A stretch of DNA of 64,000 nucleotides from positions 181,956-245,955 of the forward strand of contig JAJDVG010000040.1 of assembly GCA_022826245.1 (NCBI GenBank). Direction: 5' to 3'. Each line of letters starts with the position of its first letter. Position 1 is the first letter of the stretch. This DNA comes from Gammaproteobacteria bacterium (GTDB taxonomy: Bacteria > Pseudomonadota > Gammaproteobacteria > Steroidobacterales > Rariloculaceae). Both the position numbers and the translations under genes were made by a program. The notes beneath the pieces were generated by a model. It was not told where the DNA came from. It ran no database searches and was given only the letters and a program-made list of their open reading frames with translations. Positions 1-7,759 of the stretch are shown one piece after another.

Positions 1-331
1 TGGCGCCGCCGCCGCGGAAGTTCTGGTTGCCGCCCGTGTGGTCGCCGTGCCAATGGGTATTGACGACGAACGCGACGTCACCGCCGCCGGCCGCGTTCAC
101 GGCCGCCTGGATTTTCTCGCTGAGCGGCGCGAACTGCGTATCGACGATGAACGCGCCATCGTCACCGAGCGAGAGCCCGATGTTGCCGCCCTGACCGACG
201 AGCATGTAAAGCCCGTCCGCCACGTCGACGGTCTGGATCTCGACTTCGGAAAAATCCTGCTGCGCCCACGCGCCCGTGCTCAATACGAGCGACGACGCCA
301 ATCCGAGTATCAATCTTGTTTTCACGTGCAT
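1..331 (-). CDS. MBL-fold metallohydrolase, N-terminal part (truncated by window edge)
   Basis: This gene reads off the left edge, so only about the first 110 residues are present. The start at 331 gives MHVKTRLILG followed by a hydrophobic stretch and an AWA-QQ cleavage site, a clear Sec signal peptide, so the enzyme should be periplasmic or secreted. Near the truncated end the motif NTHWHGDHTGGN supplies the HxHxDH zinc-binding signature of the metallo-beta-lactamase superfamily. The segment before it (DGLYMLVGQGGNIG) resembles the start of secreted SoxH or quinoprotein-relay-type MBL proteins. Substrate cannot be assigned from the fragment. It could be a relay-type hydrolase as easily as a beta-lactamase relative. 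Confidence 0.85.
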   Translation of the reverse strand, partial: MHVKTRLILGLASSLVLSTGAWAQQDFSEVEIQTVDVADGLYMLVGQGGNIGLSLGDDGAFIVDTQFAPLSEKIQAAVNAAGGGDVAFVVNTHWHGDHTGGNQNFRGGGA

Positions 332-450
332 GTCCCCGGCCATTCGTCGGAACGGCCGATTATAGGTCAGCAGCGCGTTGGGCTGCGAGTAGCCCGGAGG
401 CGTTGGTATGAGCGGTCTCGGGATTCGTGTGCCTCCGGCGGCGACGTGCG

Positions 451-567
451 TCAGGCAGACTCTGCCGCGGCGATTCGGAGCCGGCCGCCGTTGGTCGACT
501 GCGGCTGTCGGATCACGATGTCGATGTCGACGTCGAGCCGGTTCAGAATTCGGAACAGGCGCTGGTC
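451..567 (-). pseudogene. C-terminal fragment of an XRE/HigA-like antitoxin
   Basis: Directly after the mazF stop codon, in the same frame, the minus strand encodes QRLFRILNRLDVDIDIVIR and then a short GGRLRIAAAESA tail before a stop at 451. This LxRIxNxLDVDIDIVI pattern is typical of the C-terminus of small XRE-family antitoxins. No start codon or helix-turn-helix precedes it. I read it as a leftover of a second toxin-antitoxin module that became joined to the 3' end of mazF. Between it and the MBL gene (332-450) I see nothing. Confidence 0.5.
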
Positions 568-897
568 TCATCCCTGCATCAGTGCAACGGCCTTGCTACG
601 CACTTCGGCCAATTCTTCCGCGGAGACAGAGCCCCTGCGTCGCGCGTGGCGCGCCCGCCAATCGAGGCTCTTCACTTGATCCGCCAACGCAACGCTCTCT
701 CGATTGTCCGCAATAGCGACCTCGAACGGATAGCCCTTGATCCTGGTGGTCATCGGGCAGCACAGCATTAGCCCGAAGCGGTTATAGCTGGCGGGACTCA
801 GAACCAGCGCAGGACGGTGTCCGGATTGCTCGCGCCCAGCCTGTGGAGTGAATTGCAACCAGACAACGTCGCCAGCCGCCGGGACATAGCGGGACAT
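568..897 (-). CDS. mazF: MazF/PemK-type endoribonuclease toxin
   Basis: The 109-residue product has the usual MazF length and opens with a typical beta-barrel segment: GDVVWLQFTP, a short loop, then SGHRPALVLSPASYN. The central CCPMTTRIKGYPFEVAI strand also fits the PemK/MazF fold. Toxins of this family cleave mRNA at short sequence motifs and are neutralised by a MazE-type antitoxin. The gene starts within the stop codon of mazE (TGATG overlap), which indicates translational coupling. Target sequence specificity cannot be read from the protein. Confidence 0.9.
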   Translation of the reverse strand: MSRYVPAAGDVVWLQFTPQAGREQSGHRPALVLSPASYNRFGLMLCCPMTTRIKGYPFEVAIADNRESVALADQVKSLDWRARHARRRGSVSAEELAEVRSKAVALMQG

Positions 898-1139
898 CAG
901 AGCAGTTCCTTGCCCATCGCATCGCCGAAGTCCACCGAGTCGTGAAGATTGTCGGCGGTAATCGCCTCAACCAGATCGGCCAGATCGTATTCCGGCCGAC
1001 GCAGCGGAACGATGACGACATTCCCTCCCTCCTCTCGAACATCGACAGGCATATCCAATTGCAGCTCCGCCGCCTCCATGATGGCGGCAGGAATGCGCAC
1101 GGACGCGCTGTTTCCCCATTTCTTGACCACGGTACGCAT
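897..1139 (-). CDS. mazE: MazE-type AbrB/SpoVT antitoxin
   Basis: This is an 80-residue protein beginning MRTVVKKWGNSASVRIPAAI, the classic MazE swapped-hairpin DNA-binding domain. An acidic C-terminal tail (ITADNLHDSVDFGDAMGKEL) is the segment expected to occupy the toxin active site. It is the first gene of the mazEF pair, and the toxin follows with a one-base overlap. A good promoter and a short inverted repeat lie immediately upstream (1161-1199), consistent with autorepression by the MazEF complex. Confidence 0.92.
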   Translation of the reverse strand: MRTVVKKWGNSASVRIPAAIMEAAELQLDMPVDVREEGGNVVIVPLRRPEYDLADLVEAITADNLHDSVDFGDAMGKELL

Positions 1140-1160
1140 GGCGAATCATCTCGTTGCTAC

Positions 1161-1199
1161 ATTGTCGATACAATATACGCGGAGAAGTTACGGCGTCAA
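1161..1199 (-). promoter_or_regulatory. mazEF promoter with overlapping operator
   Basis: On the minus strand TTGACG (1194-1199) is followed after 16 bases by TATATT (1172-1177), a good sigma-70 promoter. The inverted repeat ATTGT-CGAT-ACAAT (1161-1174) overlaps the downstream edge of the -10 element, as expected for an autoregulatory site. Assignment to MazE is inferred from position. Confidence 0.65.
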
Positions 1200-1311
1200 C
1201 AGGAACGGGAACGTGTGAGCCGCCAGCTACGGTAACCCTGCGCGGACCCGAAGTTGCCGATAAACTTGCGTGACACGCAGCAACCGGACGAACGCCGGAA
1301 GGAATCGATCC

Positions 1312-2172
1312 ATGTCCGATAATCTTGTAGCCGCCTCCCGAACCGTCACGAGGAAGGTCAGGGGCCAGCCGACGAGCGACGGGGCGGGTGTGCGCATGAC
1401 GCGGGTCATGGGTACGCCGATACTCGATCACTTCGACCCGTTCCTGCTGCTCGACGAATTCCGCTCCGACGATCCGAACGACTACATCGCCGGGTTTCCC
1501 GATCATCCGCACCGCGGCTTCGAGACCGTCACCTACATGCTCGCCGGGCGCATGAAGCACGGCGACAACCAGGGCAACACGGGTCTGCTCGGTCCGGGCA
1601 GCGTGCAGTGGATGACGGCGGGCCGCGGCATCGTCCACTCGGAGTTTCCCGAGCAGGAGGAAGGCCTGATGTGGGGCTTTCAGCTCTGGGTCAACTTGCC
1701 GGCCAGCGACAAGTTCACGGCGCCGCGCTACCAGGACATCCAGGCCGACGGGATTCCCGAGGCCGAGCTCGACGACGGCGTCACGGCCAGGATCATCACG
1801 GGCGAACTCGGCGGTGTAAGCGGACCCGTGACCGATGTCGCGACCGACCCGGTCTACTACGACCTGCACCTCGATGGCGGCGCGTCGTACGCCTTGCCGT
1901 TGCCGGCCGGCCACAACGTGTTCCTGTACGTCTACGACGGCAGCATCTCGGCGGGTCCGCAAGGTTCCGCGCGGCGCGTCAGGCGCGGCGAGATGGCGTT
2001 ACTGAGCCACGGCAGCCGCGTTGAAGTCGCCGCCGAATACAACGGCGCGAAGCTCATCGTCGTCGGCGGCCGGCCGCTCAACGAGCCGATCGCGCGCTAC
2101 GGCCCGTTCGTCATGAACACGGCCGAGGAGATCCACCAGGCGTTCGCCGATTACCGCGCAGGCAAGCTCTGA
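1312..2172 (+). CDS. Pirin family protein
   Basis: The 286-residue product matches bacterial pirins, bicupin proteins that bind an iron atom; some have quercetin 2,3-dioxygenase activity in vitro. The N-terminal cupin has HPHRG (His65 and His67) and the second metal motif GRGIVHSE (His109 and Glu111), so the full four-ligand set is present. The C-terminal part (IARYGPFVMNT) matches the Pirin_C domain. I chose the ATG at 1312 because GGAAGGA lies about 9 bases upstream; a longer reading from 1270 has no such site. It is monocistronic between mazEF and a convergent reductase gene. The physiological role is unknown. Confidence 0.92.
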   Translation: MSDNLVAASRTVTRKVRGQPTSDGAGVRMTRVMGTPILDHFDPFLLLDEFRSDDPNDYIAGFPDHPHRGFETVTYMLAGRMKHGDNQGNTGLLGPGSVQWMTAGRGIVHSEFPEQEEGLMWGFQLWVNLPASDKFTAPRYQDIQADGIPEAELDDGVTARIITGELGGVSGPVTDVATDPVYYDLHLDGGASYALPLPAGHNVFLYVYDGSISAGPQGSARRVRRGEMALLSHGSRVEVAAEYNGAKLIVVGGRPLNEPIARYGPFVMNTAEEIHQAFADYRAGKL

Positions 2173-2382
2173 CCGCTCATCGGGTTGCTCGGACTTCAGT
2201 CGAAGCATAGTCGTGTGGCGGGTACGAACGCGGGGACGCTTGTTGACCTGGACGCGCGCCACGTTGGCGATCAGGGGGTTACGAGCGCGCGGGAGACGCT
2301 TGCCTCGCCGGGCGGCGGGCGCCCGCATGCATCGCTCGATCGCCGGTCCGTCGCCCCGGTCGTCTCCCCGGCGGCGTCTACC

Positions 2383-3366
2383 TCAGTTCCCGAGCCGCGC
2401 GCGGTCGTGCGGCGCCGAGTAATCGATGTCCGGGCCCACCGGCACGATGCGGTGCGGATTGATGCTCTCGTGGCTGCCGTAGTAGTGCGCCTTGGTGTAC
2501 GGGATGTCGACGGTCTCGGCGATGCCCGGCTGCTGGTACAGGTCGCAGGTGTAGCCCCAGAGGTTCGGGTAATCGACGATGCGGCGCACGTTGCACTTGA
2601 AGTGCCCGAAGTAGACGGGATCGAAGCGCACGAGCGTAGTCCAGAGCCGCCAGTCGGCCTCGGTGATTGTCGTGCCCGTGAGATACCGGCGCGTCGCGAG
2701 GCGTTCCTCGAGCATGTCGAGTGTTTCGAACACGGCCGTGACCGCGTCCTCGTAGGCTTCCCGGGTCGTCGCGAAGCCTGACTTGTAAACGCCGTTGTTG
2801 ACGGTGTGGTAGATGACCTCGTTGAGTTCGTCGATCTCCGCACGCAGCGGTTCGGGGTAGAAATCAGGGCCCGTCGCGCCGACGCCGTCGAAGGCGCTGT
2901 TGAACATGCGGATGATTTCCTTCGATTCGTTGGACGCGATCGTGTTCTGCTGCTTGTCCCACAGGATCGGCACGGTCGCGCGGCCGCTGTAGTTCGAATC
3001 CGCGGCGAGATAGACCTCGTAGACGCGCCGGGCGCCGTTGATCGAATCCTCGATCACGCCGGGTCCGGGCTCGAAGGTCCAGCCTTCGGCGCCCATGAAG
3101 GAATTGACGGCCGAGAGCCCGATCATCGGCTCGAGCCCCTTGAGCTTCCGGAAAATCAGCGTGCGGTGCGCCCACGGACAGGCAAGCGAAATGTAGAGGT
3201 GGTAGCGGCCGGGTTCGGCGCGGAAACCTCCCTTGCCCGAAGGTCCCGGACTGCCGTCCGCCGTGACCCAGTTGCGAAACTGCGCTTCGCTGCGCACGAA
3301 GCGGCCCTTCGACGCCTTGGTGTCGTACCAGACGTCGTGCCATTTACCGTCGACGAGCATTCCCAT
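2383..3366 (-). CDS. Glutathionyl-hydroquinone reductase (Xi-class GST)
   Basis: The 327-residue length and the sequence around Cys63 (SLACPWAHRTL) identify the Xi class (YqjG/ECM4/PcpF family). These enzymes remove glutathione from glutathionyl-hydroquinones using the CPWA cysteine. Further family hallmarks are the NSFMGAEGWTF segment and the C-terminal helical domain with DWRLWTTLVRFDPVYFGHFKCN and a final NPHRIVPVGP. AAGG lies 7 bases before the ATG at 3366. It is a single cytoplasmic enzyme gene. The intergenic stretch 2173-2382 contains nothing I recognise. Confidence 0.93.
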   Translation of the reverse strand: MGMLVDGKWHDVWYDTKASKGRFVRSEAQFRNWVTADGSPGPSGKGGFRAEPGRYHLYISLACPWAHRTLIFRKLKGLEPMIGLSAVNSFMGAEGWTFEPGPGVIEDSINGARRVYEVYLAADSNYSGRATVPILWDKQQNTIASNESKEIIRMFNSAFDGVGATGPDFYPEPLRAEIDELNEVIYHTVNNGVYKSGFATTREAYEDAVTAVFETLDMLEERLATRRYLTGTTITEADWRLWTTLVRFDPVYFGHFKCNVRRIVDYPNLWGYTCDLYQQPGIAETVDIPYTKAHYYGSHESINPHRIVPVGPDIDYSAPHDRARLGN

Positions 3367-3482
3367 GCGGCTACCTTAACGATTCGCAAGCGGTCGTCAA
3401 CACCACGTGTTTACGCAATGCGTCTGTATCGCCTCCCTGTCGAACTGAAGTCGAGCACGGCTCTTGATGCCTTGCGACCGCG

Positions 3483-3758
3483 TCAGTCACGGCGCGATCG
3501 GGTTATTTCGGCGATTGTGTCTCTCATGATCTCGTCTTCGGAACTCCCAGGGTCGTCAGATGAGGGTTGAGCCGCCGCAAACTTCGCAGCGATGCGGTCA
3601 GCGGCCGCGGCCCGGTCCATCACCTCCTTGGGCTTGAACAGGATTCCATCGGCGACCAGCATCGCTTCCATGATGTCGCCCTCGCGAAGATCGATGTCTC
3701 TGCGCAGCTTGGCCGGAATGGTCACCTGGAACTTCGGTTTCACGGTTACGAACGGCAT
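3483..3758 (-). CDS. AbrB/SpoVT-type DNA-binding protein, probable orphan antitoxin
   Basis: The protein starts MPFVTVKPKFQVTIPAKLRR, the swapped-hairpin AbrB fold, followed by a hydrophilic C-terminal tail of about 45 residues (91 residues in all). The start at 3758 is preferred because a GAGG motif lies about 5 bases upstream; the longer in-frame reading to 3803 adds an unlikely leader. Such proteins are normally VapB- or MazE-type antitoxins, but no PIN or MazF gene follows on the minus strand, where the next gene is the reductase. It is therefore an orphan antitoxin or a stand-alone regulator. Confidence 0.75.
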   Translation of the reverse strand: MPFVTVKPKFQVTIPAKLRRDIDLREGDIMEAMLVADGILFKPKEVMDRAAAADRIAAKFAAAQPSSDDPGSSEDEIMRDTIAEITRSRRD

Positions 3759-3998
3759 GGCGACCTCGCATGCACCTGTTGGAAAGTCGTAAAATCCTAC
3801 CATCGTGAACCGGGAATAGCGGCTTGCGTCGAGGCGGGGCGGGAATGCCTTGACGACGCCACCGGTATCGGTTCGCCTGTGCCCATGGGGCGCGTCCGTC
3901 AGAGAGGATGGCGGTCGCCTGAAGTGAATGGCTCTCGGTGGGCCGATATACTGGAGCAGTTGGAATTGACCCTGCGGGGAAGCGCAAGGAAACCGGAC

Positions 3999-5165
3999 AT
4001 GGCCCCAGCGGTAACAGGTAACCCGTTCACACCGGGCGCGGGGCTGTCACCGCCGTACCTTGCTGGAAGGGACGAAGAAAAAAGACAGATCGGGGAACTG
4101 TTGACGACGACACAGCGGAGTGGCGGGGCCGCTCCGGATCTGGTGCTGTTCGGTCCCCGAGGTACCGGCAAGACTGTGATGCTGGCGTGGATCAAGGAAC
4201 GGATTCGCGGACACAACCGGTCCGACTCGCCGTTTCGCCATAAGGAACTGGATGCTGGCGAGTTGCCGGCCAGTCAGCGAGACATCGTCCGGGAACTCCT
4301 CAACGTACGTATTGACGTTGCCCGACCGGACAAAGTAGAGGGTGAGGCCGGCATCGGACCGGTTCGCGGCAGGGGATCCTGGTCGCTCGAGCAAACGGCC
4401 ACATCCATGTATGAAACACTCGTCGCCGAATGCGCTCGGCAGCCCATCGTCATTGTGATGGACGAAAGTCACATCGCGAACCCGCAAGGTTGCGGCGCTT
4501 TGTTGAGGCTGTCGCAGAAGTTGAAAACGGACGGAGCGTCCGTACTCACCGTGCTGGCCGGCACTCCAGGTTTGATGGATGTCCTGAAGGCCGCAGATGC
4601 GACGTTCTCGGAGCGAAGCCACGTAATCAGCTTGGGGCTGCTTGACGCTGCATCTTCCAGAAGCGCCATCGAAATACCCATGCGCGAAGGCGGAATTGAG
4701 GCGGACGGAGTCTTGCTCGAGGAAGTCGCGCAGGACAGTCAGGGCTACCCCTGGTTTCTGCAGCTCTGGGGAAGGGCGCTCTGGCTGAATTCGTCTGAAT
4801 CCGGGCGTGGTGAGATCATTCGTGAAGATGTGGAACACGCCCGCGAGCAGGTCAATGCTCACCGTCGCGGCATGTACGAATTCAGAGCCAGCCGATGGAA
4901 GCGTGATTTGAAATCCTGGCTGTCGGAAGTCCTATACCACGTCGATTCGACTGGTCCAATCACCCGAACGGCCTTGGACGACGCCATCGACAAGGTCGTG
5001 GACGAACTGGGGTTGCTGCCAACGGACCGCAGCAACATCCGCCGTGAAATTCTGGCCTCGGACCTTCTATGGTTGCCGTGGGGCAGTTCTACCTTGATGC
5101 CGGGAATACCTAGCTTCGTGAACTACGTATTGGAGTCGGGGGGGTGGGGAGAGCCGTCGGCGTAG
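3999..5165 (+). CDS. AAA/STAND-like P-loop ATPase of unknown role
   Basis: This 388-residue protein carries a Walker A motif GPRGTGKT (residues 52-59) and a Walker B motif IVIVMDE (Asp155, Glu156). A sensor-like LTVLAGTPGLMD segment and a C-terminal winged-helix-like region complete an ORC/Cdc6- or STAND-type architecture. The opening YLAGRDEEKRQI is the usual box preceding such NTPase domains. I place the start at 3999 because AAGGA lies 9 bases upstream; the frame stays open to 3567, but that part overlaps the opposite AbrB gene. A TATACT element near 3946 could be its -10. No effector domain is fused, so function is open. It leads a same-strand block with the genes at 5191, 6136 and 7068. 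Confidence 0.75.
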   Translation: MAPAVTGNPFTPGAGLSPPYLAGRDEEKRQIGELLTTTQRSGGAAPDLVLFGPRGTGKTVMLAWIKERIRGHNRSDSPFRHKELDAGELPASQRDIVRELLNVRIDVARPDKVEGEAGIGPVRGRGSWSLEQTATSMYETLVAECARQPIVIVMDESHIANPQGCGALLRLSQKLKTDGASVLTVLAGTPGLMDVLKAADATFSERSHVISLGLLDAASSRSAIEIPMREGGIEADGVLLEEVAQDSQGYPWFLQLWGRALWLNSSESGRGEIIREDVEHAREQVNAHRRGMYEFRASRWKRDLKSWLSEVLYHVDSTGPITRTALDDAIDKVVDELGLLPTDRSNIRREILASDLLWLPWGSSTLMPGIPSFVNYVLESGGWGEPSA

Positions 5166-5190
5166 TCTACCGCGCTCAGGTTTTTTCGCC

Positions 5191-5634
5191 GTGAGAATGA
5201 TGGTTTCGATGCAACACACTTTCGAGTTGATGGCTAGTTTGGTAGTTCCGCAAGACATGCTGGACGAAGCGACCGAAGCGTTGTTTGCTGTTGCGGACGC
5301 GGTGGACGCGCCTCTGCTGGATGAGCGTATCGCGTGCGATGCGCCGGACGCGCTGGAGATGGCGGAAGCAGTGATCGCGGTGGCCGTTCCTCTGAGCGCG
5401 GCGGAGGCGCGCGATGCGTGGCTCAAGCTAGATGAGGGACGTGCCAAGCTGGACCGGCTGACCAAGCTGGACTGGCGAGACGCTTCAGACGATCCGCTGG
5501 GTGCAGAGTACGTAAGTAAGGCCGCAAACCGGGCGGTGCTCGCGCTCGATGCGCTGGCCGGTGCACGCGAGAAACAAACGTCCCTGTTGGCCATGTCCGA
5601 TGAACGGGCAAAGGCAAATGACGGCAATGACTGA
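5191..5634 (+). CDS. Small acidic helical protein, hypothetical
   Basis: The frame encodes about 147 residues and starts 25 bases after the ATPase stop. The product is rich in Ala, Glu, Asp and Leu, is predicted all-helical and has no signal peptide or membrane segment. Third-position base choice looks coding. The start may be the GTG at 5191 or the ATG at 5209; neither has a strong ribosome site. I recognise no family. Its spacing suggests cotranscription with the upstream ATPase, so it may be a partner or adaptor. A minus-strand open frame covers the same DNA but looks like a shadow. Confidence 0.55.
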   Translation: MRMMVSMQHTFELMASLVVPQDMLDEATEALFAVADAVDAPLLDERIACDAPDALEMAEAVIAVAVPLSAAEARDAWLKLDEGRAKLDRLTKLDWRDASDDPLGAEYVSKAANRAVLALDALAGAREKQTSLLAMSDERAKANDGND

Positions 5635-6135
5635 CCCGCTGCCGACGGCCTGAAGATTTGGCGGCAGCCTTGGACCTGAAACGGCAAGCAGCGGCGTATG
5701 TCTGCTCCTGTCCACGTGCGGTGGCGCCCGAGAAACCACGGTTTCTCGAGTGCCACGGCAAACATGCCGCATCTCCCGTTCCGCGACGACCGACGGCACG
5801 AGCGCTCTTGCAGGCTCGCAGCAACCAACAACTTTGTCGGCAACTGCCAAGCGAGTACTCTGAGCTTGTTCCCGCCCGAAACGCCCGATTTGAGCATTGA
5901 CTGGGCATTGATACGGGTTAACCTCGCGCACAGGGCATGCTTGACATGCTTTCCGGCTCGCGTTCGGATCTACAACTTTGTTCGACGCTGGCCGCTGATT
6001 GGCGAGCCCGCTGCCTGCTAGATCGGACAACACGGAGGGCGACCGCGACCGATCGGTCGCTTTGATCTGCCGTTAACTCTCGAGCCATCGTGTCGGGCAA
6101 TACATGCATGCGGCGGAGCGTAGGGAGTAAGCACG
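5635..6135 (+). other. Intergenic region before the ParA-type gene
   Basis: This 500-base stretch has no convincing gene: open frames on both strands have poor codon use and no ribosome sites. A TTGACA box sits at 5941-5946 but lacks a good -10 at the expected distance. The run GGGAG about 9 bases before 6136 acts as the ribosome site of the next gene. No repeats were recognised. Confidence 0.5.
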
Positions 6136-7065
6136 TTGGGACCGAAGATCATCTCATTCATCAACTACAAGGGAGGTGTTGCGAAGACCACGTCTACGTA
6201 CCACGTCGGTTGCTGGTTGGCGTATCGAAAGCGTCAGCGGGTGCTGCTCATCGACATCGATCCGCAGACCAATCTGACGTTTCTTTGCGCGCCTGTACGG
6301 AAGTGGGAGAAGCGTCGGCGCAACATCGGAACGATCGCGACTTTGTACCGCAGGTACATTGATCAGAAACCCTTGGATGTCAAGAGGTATGTTTGGCGCC
6401 AACCGATTCGCCTGCCGGACGGTGACCGGCACCCGCGGTTGGACCTTATCCCCTGCGATGTGAACTTGATCGGCGAGGATCTGGGTATCGGCAGTCTGAC
6501 GGGGGATTTCGACAGCATGAAAATGCTCAAGAAGTCGGCGTCGGCGTTCGTCCGCGACCGCACGTTCCTGGCGAGGGTAATCAGGGAGGTAAGCGACGAC
6601 TACGACTATGTTCTGATCGACTGTCCACCGAATCTCTATCTGATGACGCACAATGCGCTTGTTGCAAGCGACCACTACATCGTGACTGCCATTCCCGACC
6701 ACTTGTCGACCATCGGACTGAGCATTCTGGGCAGGAAGGTGGACGAGATCGGCGCCACTGTCGAGAAGGCCGCTACGCTGGCGGGCATGTCGCCCGACGG
6801 TTGCGCAGTCGCAAAGTTCGGCGCGATACTCTTCGTCCGTGTCAGAATCGGCGGCGATATGGTGACGAACGCGCACGCGGATACCATGGACAGCATTCGG
6901 TCCCGACTCCGGTGCTTTCAGACACACACCACGGAATTGATCGGCTATACGGAAGCAGCCGCGAACAGCGTTCCCGTCTGGTTTCACCAGTCCGACAACG
7001 CAAGACGCGCGCGCGCCAAGATGGAATACCCAAGCGTTGTGGACGAGATGTTGGAGATGTTCTGA
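6136..7065 (+). CDS. ParA/MinD-type (deviant Walker A) ATPase
   Basis: The 309-residue protein has the deviant Walker A motif KGGVAKTT (residues 12-19), a Walker A' segment LLIDIDPQTN and a Walker B-like DYVLIDCPPN. This is the full signature of ParA ATPases that form dimers on DNA and position cargo. The start is a TTG at 6136; it is the only start that keeps the beta-strand before the P-loop, and GGGAG lies 9 bases upstream. About 60 residues between the P-loop and the first acidic motif (including RRRNIGTIATLYRRYID) are longer than in plasmid ParA. Two bases after its stop begins a coiled-coil partner, the arrangement of ParA/ParB or McdA/McdB pairs. No partition site or replication gene is present. 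Confidence 0.85.
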   Translation: MGPKIISFINYKGGVAKTTSTYHVGCWLAYRKRQRVLLIDIDPQTNLTFLCAPVRKWEKRRRNIGTIATLYRRYIDQKPLDVKRYVWRQPIRLPDGDRHPRLDLIPCDVNLIGEDLGIGSLTGDFDSMKMLKKSASAFVRDRTFLARVIREVSDDYDYVLIDCPPNLYLMTHNALVASDHYIVTAIPDHLSTIGLSILGRKVDEIGATVEKAATLAGMSPDGCAVAKFGAILFVRVRIGGDMVTNAHADTMDSIRSRLRCFQTHTTELIGYTEAAANSVPVWFHQSDNARRARAKMEYPSVVDEMLEMF

Positions 7066-7067
7066 GA

Positions 7068-7616
7068 ATGGCCGCGACCAGACTGACCGCAAGGCGGATC
7101 AACACCTTCCTTCAGAATCTGGAGGCGTTGGTCAAGTCGCTACCGACGCAGGAGCAGAAGAAAGAGATCGAACGCGAGCTCGATAGCGTCATCGCCTTTC
7201 TCGCCGATTTCAAGGCGCGGTTGACCGAGCTTCCAACCCGCGAGGACGAGGCCAGGTTGGAGGAATCGCTCAAGGTTCTTCGACATTTCATTGAGGTCGC
7301 GGAGGCCGATCCCCTCATTTCAAGAACGCTCGCGTTGAAACCCAGGAGTTCGAGAGCGCGTTCCAACGCCAGTCGTCCGAAGACCAAACCGGATGTCTCT
7401 GCGATCATCGATGAGTTGAAGAGTTCATCCCCCGGCGAAATCCGCAGTACGCTGAACCGGAGAACGGACCGATGCACCGTCGCCGACCTCAGAAAAATCG
7501 CCGCCTCAATGGGTGTGCGGGTGCGTAGCAAGACACCCAGGTCAGCGATAGTCGACCAGATCGTCAAGCGGGCGGAGAATGAGGCGGGCTACGACTACCT
7601 GAGAGAACACGCATAG
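7068..7616 (+). CDS. ParA partner: coiled-coil protein with SAP-like C-terminus
   Basis: The 182-residue product begins only two bases after the ParA-type gene, so the two are surely cotranslated. Residues 10-90 are strongly charged and heptad-like (EQKKEIERELDSVIAFLADF), predicting a coiled coil. A basic linker rich in Arg, Ser and Lys follows. The C-terminus (VADLRKIAASMGVRVRSKTP, then RSAIVDQIVKRA) resembles a SAP or Rho-N helix-extended-loop-helix, a small DNA- or RNA-binding fold. ParA proteins need a stimulating partner, and this gene is the natural candidate. I know no named family for the whole protein. The longer reading from 6801 overlaps ParA and is not used. Confidence 0.7.
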   Translation: MAATRLTARRINTFLQNLEALVKSLPTQEQKKEIERELDSVIAFLADFKARLTELPTREDEARLEESLKVLRHFIEVAEADPLISRTLALKPRSSRARSNASRPKTKPDVSAIIDELKSSSPGEIRSTLNRRTDRCTVADLRKIAASMGVRVRSKTPRSAIVDQIVKRAENEAGYDYLREHA

Positions 7617-7759
7617 AAGAAGCAAGATCGTCAACGGGTGATCCTGGACGTCGCGCATCCGCCTCGCGCCCGATGGGACAAGGACGACCGTTTGACTTGC
7701 CGCCGACGCGTGGTACTGTCGCGTGGCCAATCCGGGGGCAGTCGAAGGGGGTGCGATCC

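Noticed and set aside
5423..5908. Minus-strand frames over 5.1-6.0 kb as alternatives to the small helical protein
   Set aside because: Arg/Ser-rich products with poor codon bias and no ribosome sites; the plus-strand frame has better third-position usage.
6136..7616. Plasmid-type partition locus implying an integrated plasmid
   Set aside because: No replication initiator, centromere-like iterons, relaxase or integrase is present nearby, so only a ParA-partner pair can be claimed.
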